Assembly: GCF_028453695.1 (NCBI RefSeq)
Contig: NC_135778.1
Coordinates: 8,182,244-8,246,243 of the forward strand
DNA from: Augochlora pura
Taxonomy: Eukaryota; Arthropoda; Insecta; Hymenoptera; Halictidae
Reading direction: 5' to 3'
Length of the DNA stretch: 64,000 bases
In this document: one piece after another, positions 34,871 through 44,660 of the stretch
Position numbering within the stretch: the stretch's first letter is position 1
Layout of the letters: each line of letters starts with the position of its first letter
Notes under the pieces: model-generated
What the model saw: only the letters and a program-made list of their open reading frames with translations
Database searches by the model: none
What the model was told of the DNA's origin: nothing
Made by a program: the position numbers and the translations under genes

Positions 34871-36425
34871 GGCGGGCCGCGCCTCTATTCTCTATCCCTG
34901 CAGGGGAGCGGACCTGCGTGTATGCGTGACGCGTTTTCCCGCGCGCGGCAACCGTCGACGCGGCGCGATTGGCGGATCGAAGTTAGCGCGGGAGGCCGTT
35001 AGCCCTCGTGCTCGCTGGAGGGGCGGCAGGGGAAGTTGCGCGCGAAGAGGGGTCCCGGCAGACGTTCGGCCGTCGGAGGGGGACGGTTCGGTGGAGGGGT
35101 CACGGCTGCCGGCGGGGCGACGGTGGGGCGGCCGCAGGGGAGTCACTCGAGGCGACCGGAGCGCGTTCGCGGAGAGGGGAAAACGTCGGCGTAGGGGAAA
35201 CGCGGCGGCGGCGAGGCTGGAGGGGGAGAGAGGGGCGAGCGATAGTGGCGGCCGTAGTACGTAGCGCGGGCATAGTATTACTACGCAGCGGCGGCGAGAT
35301 ACTACGTAGTATCCGAGAGAGTGTAGCGCCCCGCGGGGCTGCGTCCATTGATCTCCCGGGCTGTCTGCCTCCTCGTCGCTCGCGGCCGCGCGTCGCTCGC
35401 TCTCTCGCGCCTGTCCCGCTTCGGCCGTGCCGCCACTCCCCTCTCTCGCGCGCCTAACCCTCTTGCTTTGCTTTCCGAGTCTTTCTCGCTCCGACCGACG
35501 GCTTCCGTCGTTCCCGATCCACTTCCCTGCCGCTCGAGAGCCCTCTCTCTCTCTCTCTGCCCCTCTCTCCCTCTCTCCCTCGCTTTAACAGACTCTTCGT
35601 TTCTGCCTCTATTGATACGTCCTTCTCGGTCCCGCCAACCTGTTCCTCCTCTATCCGTCCATTTATACCGGGCTTTCTTTCTTTCCCTCGTACGGCCGCG
35701 TACCTCCGCCACCCTCTCCGCTGCCCTCGCCGTCCACCCCTAACCCCGCCACCGTCGCTGCCGCCGCCGCCGCAACCGAGGCCTTCGTCTCTGCCAGCGT
35801 ACTCTATCCCCGGTAGGCACTCTCTCGTTTCCTCCATTTACGCGTAATTCCTAGCAGCCGCCCGTCGTCTCTCCTCGTACCCCACCGTCGCGACTCCGCT
35901 CCGCTCCGCTCTACTCCGCTCTGCTCCGCTCGGCGAACCTCGGCGGCGGCGGCGGCTACGCCAGCGCCGGTTCCCCGTCTATCCGACGCGGAGCGGGCGC
36001 GCGGCTCTCTGCTCCGTTCACCAGCCGTTCCGTTTCCGTCCGCGCCGCCACGCCGCCGCGCCTCGGCCCGCTCGCGCGCGCGTCCTCTTCCGTCGTTTTT
36101 CACCAGCCCGGCCGCACTCTTCCGCCGCGCCAAGCCGCATCGGCCAACGCTCGTCTTCCACGGCGTCGCCGCCGCCGATTGCGACCCCCTTCTTCCTCCT
36201 CCTCCTCCTCCTCTTCTTCTTCTTCTCCTCCTCTCTGCAACCCTGTCGTCTGCCGACGGGCTCGATAGAGGCCGATGCCTCGAGCCCGAATCACGCCGAG
36301 TCAGCCGACGAACTTTCGCGGATCCCGCTGCCACGGCTGATCGGAATCCCACGGAATTGAGATCAAAGGCGCGGCACATCGTCCGCGGCCAGACCCGCGC
36401 CACCTTCGCTCTCTGCCCGCTTAAA
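34871..36425. promoter_or_regulatory. CpG island with strand-composition switch; candidate promoter or 5' exon
   Basis: The most CpG-rich 1.5 kb in the window. On the + strand, 34990-35250 is G-rich (GGGGCGGCAGGGG-type), and 35380-36420 is C/T-rich. The switch lies around a perfect palindrome ATACTACGTAGTAT at 35299-35312, with partial repeats (AGTACGTAG, ATTACTACGCAG) upstream. CTCCG pentamers occur at 35890-35930 and CCTCCT/CTTCTT runs at 36190-36235. No TATA box, splice site or coding frame can be singled out, so direction is unknown. A CpG-rich intronic island is the alternative. Confidence 0.3.
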
Positions 36426-36612
36426 ACATGGCTACCATCGAGTGTAACGAATTATTTTATTAAATATATTGGAATTTCAGGGTTATTAAATGAGAACTAT
36501 ATAACAGTAATACTGTATAAATTGTTCTATTGAAGTACAATAAAACTTTATTAAACCAATTATAGTTCTTGTAATACTTCATAACTGTATTTATTAAAGC
36601 GTTTAGTATTTT
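36426..36612. other. AT-rich spacer
   Basis: Abrupt fall from CpG-rich to AT-rich DNA at about 36440; nothing recognisable before the TTAA element. Confidence 0.5.
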
Positions 36613-36851
36613 TTAACCTGTTAGCTACGTACGACGTGTATACACGTCGCAAGGAAATGGCAATTTTACATCTTATAATAAAAATATTTCTTCTACGATT
36701 TATGTCAAAATGCTTCGGGCAACGTAGTCATGAGTTTCGTATTGTTCAGGATATTTTTAGAACAATTGTCAAAAAGATTACACACAGTATGATCAATTAA
36801 ACGCGTAACAAAATTTATCTTTTAAATATGTCGGCGCAGCTAAGTGGTTAA
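36613..36851. mobile_element. Complete TTAA miniature element, family B, 239 bp
   Basis: Intact TTAA at 36613-36616 and 36848-36851. Terminal inverted repeats: TTAACCTGTTAGCTACG at the left, CGCAGCTAAGTGGTTAA at the right. A perfect 18-bp palindrome CGACGTGTATACACGTCG at 36632-36649 begins 15 nt inside the left TTAA. Noncoding. The second copy, 9492-9727, is older. Confidence 0.9.
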
Positions 36852-37645
36852 GCCTGTGATATGCTGTAAAACATTCATCTTTATGCAATGAAATCTGACA
36901 AAAATGACAAACGTATCTAGTTTGCTGCTTGACATTTTTACCGTTATAAAATTATTTAGAAATACATCATAAAATCAAAACTACGCCGTAGGAACAACAA
37001 GCGGATAGTGCTATAACTAACGGCACCAAGAAAAAATAACGCAATGTGCGTAAAATGAAAAAATTAACGCAAGGTACTAAAAATTCAAGCAAAAACGTAA
37101 AACATGGCCCGTCCTAGGAAGTCGGAATGGAAAGACGGAAATCTACGGGGCCCGTCCGTTAAGTGTTAAGCGAAGAGAAGTCTTCGATAAGACACGGTTT
37201 CACTGCTCCAAAACCGCGGTCTTGAGTCCACGGTTCACCTAGAATTTTGAAAACACGCAAGAGTTAAGTTTACCCGTCGCCGCGGCGAATTAAAGCTTCC
37301 TTCTTCCAGCCTGTAACCCCTTCTTCCCCGCGATATCCCTGAACCAGGGCAAGAGTGCTACCAGAGCAAGGAGAGAACGCTCGCTGGAGCGATTGAACGA
37401 ATGCCGGATATGTTATGTTGGGGCGTCACGGCGTCGTCAGTAAAAGCGACGAATTGTGACGTTACATGCGTGGACTGTATCAAATGGAGGAAAATAGTGG
37501 CGAGAAAACTGATATATTTAGCCTCTTACTATATTTACATCTTTCCATTGGAGGTCCTCGGTCCTCGGATTCTATTCCAACTCTGACGTTCGAAAAAATA
37601 TTGTCTCGCGAGGTAAACTGCTACCCCTCTCGCGCATTTCCAATA
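36852..37645. other. AT-rich then mixed noncoding DNA
   Basis: AT-rich to about 37120, then moderate GC. The open frames at 37401-37837 have ordinary amino-acid composition but no recognisable motif and overlap in two phases; I cannot support either as a gene. Confidence 0.4.
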
Positions 37646-37691
37646 CTCGCTGATTGGTTTTCCATGATTTTGGCAATAACCAATCAGCGAG
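37646..37691. promoter_or_regulatory. Perfect 14-bp hairpin carrying paired CCAAT boxes
   Basis: CTCGCTGATTGGTT (37646-37659) and AACCAATCAGCGAG (37678-37691) are exact inverted repeats with an 18-nt spacer. Each arm contains a CCAAT box (CTGATTGGTT / AACCAATCAG), a good NF-Y match. It lies in moderately GC-rich unique DNA. Could be a regulatory module or a decayed foldback element. Confidence 0.6.
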
Positions 37692-39362
37692 TCTGTTTCA
37701 AGAAGGGCACCCTTCCTTTGCGCCTTGGCGCGTCCTTTTGGGAAGTTGCTGGTATATGGAAGGTGGGGGCAGACAGCGATATTTTAACAAAGACGGGAAA
37801 TTCCTCCAGGTGTGATTACGTCTGGCCACCGTTGTAAACTAACATGGGACTTACCCTTCGGAACTTTCATTTTTTTATGACACGTCTTAGCTATTGAGGC
37901 CCAGAGAAACGAAATTCTAAAGTTAAGCAATAAAGTGTGCGTTCTCTCGGCAGGAAAATTATTTTAAATCTAAATCGCATGCCAGATGGTAGCCAAAAGT
38001 CCTAAACTCGAAAATAGCCGGTTAAGTACGTTCGTGGCATAAAGAATATTAGTGCTGGGCTAGTCTCGGTAATCGAATCCATCTCGTCGTCGATTGGCTC
38101 GCAAGTTTTCAGGCCGATCGAGCACCGGAGTGAAATTTTGCGAATCGATCCGATTCCGGCGGAACGACAAACGACGTCCGACGACGGTCGACGACGTTTG
38201 ATGGTCGCCGTTCGACGTCTCTCGAAACCTTTCGGTCTTCCCTGGGGGCGGGGTTCGCGGCGAGGCAAGGCGAGGCGAGGCGAGGCACGTCGTAAAGTTC
38301 AAGGCGAGTTAAGTCGCAAATATGTTCGACTCGTCCCGGCGCGGCTCGGCGCGGAGCGGCGTGGCCGCGGTAGGTACGGGGCTTGTCCGCGCCAGCCAAT
38401 GAATTTATTATCGGGAGTAAATCGTTCCGGCGTCGGCCGACGAAAGCGTTGCCTCGACGAGCGCGACTCGCCTCCGGTCTTTTTCTTCTTCTTCATCGTT
38501 GCGCGTTCTGTCACATGCTCGTCGATACACCGCCGTTCGCCGTTTCGTTTCTTAGACGTTCGAGTGCCAAGGACCGATTTCGCGCTTCTTCTGTGCCACT
38601 TGAACAGAGCCAGCGCTCTAGGCTGCGAAGACGATAACCGCGACTGGGGCGGTTTCCGTCGACACGCAACTTTACGGTTACCATTCCATTTTAGGTTGAA
38701 GCGAAAGACTGCGACAGCTGGTAAAAGAACGAATTTTGATTTCAGTCGAACATTTTTAAATTTAGCTTAACGTTAAATTTTCGTTCCTATTTTGATAATG
38801 CTATTTTGATATACTGATAATGCAGCGTTGTGTCCAAAAGGTTAAGAAAACGCCTTTTATTAAAACTGATTGTTATTACAACGGTGTTATTAACATTTTA
38901 TATAGAATTTCGTGAAGTTTTTAGGTTATTTAACCGCGTCAATTTTGCATAATTATTTAAGGAATCCTGCTGATTATTATTAGATTAGAGCAGAATCCAA
39001 TTTTCAATTTCGCAAAAAGGTTGATATTTAAATTCCCATAACTTTACAAGAAAAAAATTATACAGCTACCAGCGTCGTCTCGCTTAAAAGCTTGAAATCT
39101 CTACTTTCGCACCAAATCATTGATTTTTGTCTAAAAATATGTTCCATTAAATAATAGCTAATAAATTGAAGACACATTTCTCTTCGAAAATGCACCGAAT
39201 TGCAACGGCTGTAAAAGCTTCAAAGAAGGGTAGTTTTATTCACGTCGTCTGAAGGTATTAATTAAAGAATTTGTTATAAACTTAAAGCAACGTCTTTTAT
39301 AATACGATAGTGAGTCAACACTATTAATTAATACAAAAAATCAAATCAACATCAAGTAACTA
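37692..39362. other. Noncoding: CpG-rich island 38020-38720, then AT-rich
   Basis: GGCGAGGCGA pentamer repeats at 38260-38285. Several overlapping frames in the island have no domain. AT-rich unique DNA follows to the TTAA element at 39363. Confidence 0.45.
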
Positions 39363-39579
39363 TTAACACATTATTGACCGGTTATGCGGCGCAACAGAAG
39401 CCGAAATCAGTTCTTTATTACAATGATTACTGTTTGATAAAGATTAGAATTTAATTTATCTAGAATTAACAGAACCAATTATTTTCTGTAATATACAAAC
39501 GACGAATTTTCGTCGTTTGTCTATCCGGTGATTGCTTCCGAAATGACGTATGTTCGTCATGCGAAAGAATATGTGTTAA
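39363..39579. mobile_element. TTAA miniature element, family F, 217 bp
   Basis: TTAACACAT (39363) and ATGTGTTAA (ending 39579) are perfect 9-bp inverted ends. An interior stem has 12-bp arms ACAAACGACGAA (39495-39506) and TTCGTCGTTTGT (39509-39520). Near the right end ATGACG..CGTCAT at 39543-39560 is a hairpin ending 15 nt from the TTAA. No coding sequence. Confidence 0.82.
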
Positions 39580-39925
39580 GAGTCGTTTCGCGTTCACCTA
39601 AGTTAAAATCACAGCTCGAAAGCGTGTATCGAACCGGAGGATCGGTTTCGCCGAAGCTGCGGAGGGTCGGCTTCTAGGCCGCGGTATCGGTCGCGGGCGC
39701 CTAACGTGAGAAAAAGGGTAATTAAAAAGTTTCAGCTTGGCGTGAATGGCTAGTTACTTGAATCGCGGCGGCGGCAGCAGCCTCGATAAGGCCGGCGTTT
39801 CGAGGCAACGGCGGCCGCGCGCCGAGAGACTCCTGTAATTTATACCTTCCTTAATGGAGACAAGTCATCGCAATTTAAGGCAAAAACTTTCCGCGCGCGT
39901 CTTTCTGTTCCTCCGCCTCCTTTTC
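39580..39925. other. CpG-rich noncoding DNA
   Basis: GGCGGCGGCAGCAGC triplets near 39766-39780. No gene. Confidence 0.45.
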
Positions 39926-39929
39926 TCAT

Positions 39930-40395
39930 TCTTACTCTCTCTCTCTCTCTCTTTCTCTATTACTCTGTTACTGTGTTTCTCTCTTTCTTTTTTCTAGTTG
40001 CTTTGTTTATTGCTCTCTTACTCTCTCGCTCTTTTTCTCATTCCTTTTCTCTCACTTGTTCTCTTACTCTCTCGATTTTCTTACTCTCACTCGCTCTTTT
40101 GTTGGCCCTCTTACTCTCTCGCTCTCGTTCTCGCTCTCTTACTCTCATTCGCTCTTTTTCTTGCTCTCTCGCTCTCTCGTTCTCTTATTTCTTTCTCTTT
40201 TACTCTCTCGCTCTCTTTCTCTTTAACTTTCTTTCTCTCTCTCTCTCTCTTTCTCGCTCTCTCTCTCTCTCTTTCTCGCTCTCTTTATCACTCTCTTTCA
40301 CCTACTTTCTCACTCTCTCCCTTTCTCACTCTCTCTCACTCTCTCTCTCTCTTTCCCACTCTGTCCCTTTCTCACCCTCTCGCTCCTCCCCTTAC
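39930..40395. repeat. CT-rich tract with CTCTTACTCTCTCGCT higher-order units
   Basis: Pyrimidine strand over about 460 bases; CTTACTCTCTCGCTCT-like units recur irregularly at 40018-40215. Long Ser/Leu open frames are artefacts. Confidence 0.9.
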
Positions 40396-40888
40396 GTTGC
40401 TCTCGTTCCAACCAGCGCGGTCCGTTTTTCCGCGAGCGGCGTCGCGCGAGTCCGCGGGACGAACTGAAAAAGCGCTAGGGCAATTAAGCGTGGCTTCTTC
40501 CCGACGTCGGTGAATCCACTGGGACGATTGTAATTTCGCGCCGGCAAATAATGTTCCCTCCCCGGCTTTAATGTTCGACGCGTACACGCTCGCTCTCACA
40601 CACACGCATACACATATAAACAGTCGATATTTTTCCAGCGGGATCCGGCGGCCGCGTCACAGGCAAAAGCGGGCCGACTATTTGTCGTCCGAGTTATTAA
40701 GTTTACCCGCCTTCGTTCCGCGTTACTAAACGCAAATATTACGTGCCGCGGCACTCGATCCCAGCCGCCCCGCTGGTGTTCCTGCAGCGTTCCGCCACCA
40801 AAAACTGACGCCGGAATACGGGCTCGGGGATGCGAAGAACGCTGGGATTTTCCGCGGTTAAGATATCATAGGATACGTTGTTAGCTGT
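40396..40888. other. CpG-rich noncoding DNA
   Basis: Complex CpG-rich DNA with CACACACACGCATACACATA near 40597-40616. No gene. Confidence 0.45.
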
Positions 40889-40919
40889 ATTGGATCAGTG
40901 TCTGATCCACTGATCCAAT
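40889..40919. other. Perfect 12-bp hairpin
   Basis: ATTGGATCAGTG (40889-40900) and CACTGATCCAAT (40908-40919) are exact inverted repeats with a 7-nt loop TCTGATC. It marks the border between the CpG-rich segment and an AT-rich repeat field. Confidence 0.85.
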
Positions 40920-41400
40920 AAACTGAGGTTTTTGGGTTGTTTTTAGGTGTAGTTTATGTTAACAATTTTCTTTCTTTTTTAATTGAGTATTTGTATCAAT
41001 TTATGTTTTGTATCAATTTATGGTAACCTGAAGTTCAATTGATTTTTTGTATTAATTAATGGAGACTTGAAGCAATAAATTGAAATGATATTCATGATAA
41101 TTTCAAGTCGCATAGGCTCTACCAATAGTGGTGACTTACTATTAAATTGACGTGTTATCAATTAATGGTGATTTAAAGAATTTGTCTCTGTTTCAGTGAA
41201 TAATGATTTGAAGTCAAATTGACTTTGTATCAATGATCAATAATTTGAAATCAAATGGCCCCTGTACCAATAGTCATGACTTGACATTAAATTGACTGCA
41301 TATCAATTAATTAGTGACTTGGAAACAATAATACCTCTACTAACATACCTGAGATAAGTTTAACTTCAAGTCTCCATTATTAATTAATAAAGAAAGATTT
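40920..41400. repeat. Diverged AT-rich minisatellite (AAATTGAC .. TATCAATTAATGGTGACTTG)
   Basis: Around eight diverged copies, 40-60 bp apart, of a unit with three parts: AAATTGACT, TATCAATTAATG and GTGACTTGAA. TTAAATTGACGTGTTATCAA and TTAAATTGACTGCATATCAA are the clearest pair. Confidence 0.75.
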
Positions 41401-42370
41401 TATAAAAAAAGCTAACAAGACACACAAATTAAATTCTTTAAAAAATTCCTAAACTTCCTTCCAAGCTTATTCTACCCTCTCAAGGAATTAAATATTTAAA
41501 AGTTGAATAAATCAATTGAAAATCTTCCAATAATTCTGAGTACCATTACTGACTCTATTTTGTCCAATCATGAAAACCAAATATAAAGAAAAGAACCCGA
41601 ACAAGGAAGAAATTTTCGCGAAGAAACTAACAAGAAACAATTTTTCTTTTTCCGACTCTAAAAACTGAAAAAAGAAGTCACAATTATCTTCAGTTTATTC
41701 AATGATATTAACAAGTAGGTTCCCACTTCGGATCTCCGCATTTGTCCACCGGTTCCCAAGGCGCATGGAGAGACTTCAAGTGACACGATTTCGGTCAGTT
41801 TTTGAAATTCAAAGTAAACTAATGCGGGGGATTAAAGCGGACACCGGAAAGGCGAGCGAGCATCAGAGGATGGATTCGTCGCCGTGAACCGTGTGCACGA
41901 TATCTCGTGGGGGCCGCTTTCCAGGTCGCGGCAGGATCCCTCTAATTCTCAAACTAAAATTATTAAACGAATTAATTAGAAATTCCCGGAAACTTGATCG
42001 TCACGCGGCCGTGGTTGCCGTGCATTAAGCGGAATTTGTCGAATGTCAAAGACGCTTGTCCGGCTCCCGGTGCGCAAGAATTGAAATTCCGAGAGGGGGT
42101 TGCTTTCAATCCTGCGAGAACCCGCTTCCATGGGATCCGAGGGCGACATACTTTTCAATTAATCATTCCTCGGGCATTCTGGCCGTCATTGTCACGGACA
42201 TTTTGTAAACTGTTTTTAGCTGATACCGATCGAAACAAAAAATCGTAGTAGAAGTGGTTAATAGTATTCACATAATTATATTATGTTATTTATCTTATTT
42301 ATCGCTACTTAATAATTGTGTTATTTAATATAATTTAATAAGTGTATTATTCAACATTGTTTGATATTAT
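41401..42370. other. AT-rich, CpG-rich island 41720-42200, AT-rich
   Basis: Nothing gene-like; short frames only. Confidence 0.45.
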
Positions 42371-42560
42371 TTAACCCTCTTAGTACCGAACAACGATATA
42401 TCGTTGTTGGCTATTGTTGGAAAGATACTTTTCTTAATATTTTTATTAAACAACAATTTCATTTCTTACTTCTCGTCCCTTTTTGAATTTGTTATTTATC
42501 AGGCTTTTCAAAATTCTTGCAATTTCTTTTCGAAATTTTACCAAACTTCGTCAAACGAGT
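42371..42560 (+). mobile_element. TTAA-element end, family E, with 20-bp palindrome
   Basis: TTAACCCTCTTAGTACCG starts at 42371; a perfect 20-bp palindrome AACAACGATATATCGTTGTT at 42389-42408 begins 14 nt inside the TTAA. The opposite end could not be identified, so the right limit is approximate. Confidence 0.65.
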
Positions 42561-43229
42561 TTTAAACATTTATTTAACATTATTTGACTAGGTACATTAT
42601 GTAACATAACCTTAACTAGGTACTTTATGTATCATTATTTAAGGAATTACATTATTTAGCACTATTTAACTATTAACATTATTTAATATCACTTAAATAA
42701 GTACAATATTGGACATTATTTAACTGATTACAATGTTTAACATGTATTAAACAATTTATTTAGTGTCACTAGAAAGAGTACAAACCCATTTCTCATGAAT
42801 ATTTCGATTTGTCCTAGGACGCGCTTCTAAAAAATATTAAACAATTAAATCGGCAAGTAACGGCAAGAAAATTTAGCATAATAATGTAGAGGAAGGTTCA
42901 AAGATGACGATGATGAAAATGACTACCATTGCAAAGATCTAAACCACTTCACAAACCCAATAGCAATTATTCAACACCTTCAATTAAATAATCCATTCAT
43001 ATTTACATCTATAACCACGATTGTTTAATAAATCACTATTAAAACCAGTCAAATACCTGCAGCATCAGAGAAGAGAATACAAAAATATTCCCAATCACTT
43101 CCATTACCTTCAATTATTTATAAACACCCTAATTTCCATATCCTCCCTAATTACACAAACAAAGACTCCAAAATTAAGAAAAAGACTCACGATTCTAAAA
43201 ATTCGTTTCGCCGCAGAAATCATTGCTCG
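42561..43229. repeat. AT-rich DNA with TTATTTAACATTATTTA repeats
   Basis: 42590-42760 holds irregular copies of ACATTATTTAACTA-type units, extending similar sequence seen at 42330-42370 on the other side of the family E end. The remainder is A-rich and featureless. Confidence 0.6.
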
Positions 43230-44262
43230 CCGCTTCGAAGACGGTCGCGCCAGCAGAATCGAGGCGGTGACCGAGCGTTGAACTTCGAAAGGGGTAGAAC
43301 CGGCGGCAGAGGGAAGAGGGGGAGGAGGGGTTGCCGGGGTCCGCCGGGGGTTGCTGGACGCGACAGATAGTCCGGTGGAAAGGGTTTTTGGCGTGGCGCG
43401 TCGAACGAAGAACGGGGAACAATAAACGATACGGTGGTGCGTAGGCCGTGGAACCCCCCCCGGCCGGCTTTCGCGCCCCTCCTGTCCTCGAACCACTCCC
43501 CCCCCCCGCCCCCCCCCCCGACACCCTGGTCGCCGCCAACCCCCTGTGTGTCCCGCGGCCCGCGATCCACCCCGTCGTGTCCCCCTTTTCCGGCGCCCCT
43601 CGTCCGGCTCTTCACTGTTTGTAAACACGGCCGTGCTACTTTCCAATGCGGCTCCATTTCAGTGCACACAGGCCGGAGCGCGCGCGGCGGCCTTCGACGC
43701 GTATAACGCGGATATGATGCGCGCGTATATGCACGCGCGCGCTCTGCGCCCTGCCTTTCCGCTCCGCTCCGCCCTGCCCTGCCCTGCCCTGCCCTGCCCG
43801 ACCGCTGCCTCCGTCGGCAGACGGCTGGAAACAATGGGAAAACGGCTTCTCCCGCGAAAATTGGAATTCGAGAAAATCGATCCGGATGACGGCTACGAAC
43901 GGGAACGACCGCGTCGTCGGCTGAACGACGACACCGACGTCGGTTTGTTAAGAGAATGACGAAGTGTAGGAATTTAGATCGTATGGTGTACAATTTTTGA
44001 TGGAGATAGTGCTCGATTTTATTTAGGTAATTACTTATAGGCGTCTGGAATAATTTTACTGGCATCTTTTACTGGCAACAATAGACTGGACATTTTGATG
44101 GAAGATATATGCTTTTTAAATAGATTGTATGGTACTTAAGACTTGGACGACAGCGTTGACAACTCGAGGAGATTTATAAAATTTTATTATTCTATTATAC
44201 TAATTCCAAGCGGCAAGGCAGGTGCAATTGAAGGGGAAGGGTAGAGGGTAGAAACAGATTTT
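43230..44262. other. CpG-rich island with poly-C, then AT-rich
   Basis: G-rich on the + strand at 43290-43345 and C-rich at 43445-43560, with C runs at 43496-43520; CCTGC pentamers at 43773-43797. A 281-codon reverse frame spans this area but is Arg/Gly/Pro-rich without a domain. AT-rich after 43960. Confidence 0.45.
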
Positions 44263-44365
44263 AGTCGGTAGGTATTAGGGTGGAAATTATGAAACGGGCG
44301 TCGCAGCCGAACACAGACTAAACAGAAACGCCCGTTTCATAGTTTCCAATCTAATATCTACTGAT
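44263..44365 (+). ncRNA. Long hairpin 1 of a tandem pair (36-38 bp stem)
   Basis: Arms 44263-44301 and 44328-44365 enclose a 26-nt loop. Over 36 aligned stem positions there are five differences. Four pair as G.U in a + strand RNA and one is G.A, so the + transcript would form a nearly continuous stem. Core arm motif TATGAAACGGGCGT. Could be a small-RNA hairpin precursor or a foldback transposon; no known family recognised. Confidence 0.4.
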
Positions 44366-44382
44366 AAATAATATATTACTAA

Positions 44383-44455
44383 ATTGGAAACTATGAAACG
44401 GGCGTCGCAGCCGCACACAGACTAAACAGAAATGCCCGTTTCATAGTTTTCAATC
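44383..44455 (+). ncRNA. Long hairpin 2 of a tandem pair (23 bp stem)
   Basis: Arms 44383-44405 and 44433-44455 with a 26-27 nt loop nearly identical to that of hairpin 1 (CGCAGCCG.ACACAGACTAAA). Two stem differences, both G.U on the + strand. The outer part of the stem of hairpin 1 (GGTATTAG / CTAATATC) is absent on the far side. A tandem duplicate of the upstream hairpin. Confidence 0.4.
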
Positions 44456-44486
44456 TAGTTTAAGGATCAAGAGTTAGAATAAAAGG

Positions 44487-44660
44487 TTAACCCCTTGCCG
44501 TACCATTTTTTTTGTAATTGCAACAATTATAAGTTTTTTTCGATTGTAATAGTTTCTAAGAAAAAGAAAGATAATTTAGATTTATCGCGTGTCTATAGTC
44601 GCTTTAATGTTTAAAAACTGATGACAAGAGGGGAGTTTATAATAATCTAGTGAATATTAA
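44487..44660 (+). mobile_element. TTAA-element fragment, family D
   Basis: TTAACCCCTTGCCGTACCAT at 44487 matches TTAACCCCTCGACGTACCAT at 10774; CGATTGTAATAGTTTCTAAG follows as in the 10665 fragment. The far end is unclear (right limit approximate). Confidence 0.65.

Noticed and set aside
37401..37837. Two overlapping + strand frames with normal amino-acid composition
   Set aside because: Neither shows a recognisable motif or signal, they overlap in different phases, and a perfect hairpin lies inside; chance remains likelier.
43220..44065. 281-codon reverse-strand open frame
   Set aside because: Arg/Gly/Pro-rich because of CpG-rich DNA, runs through poly-C and overlaps open frames on the opposite strand; no motif.
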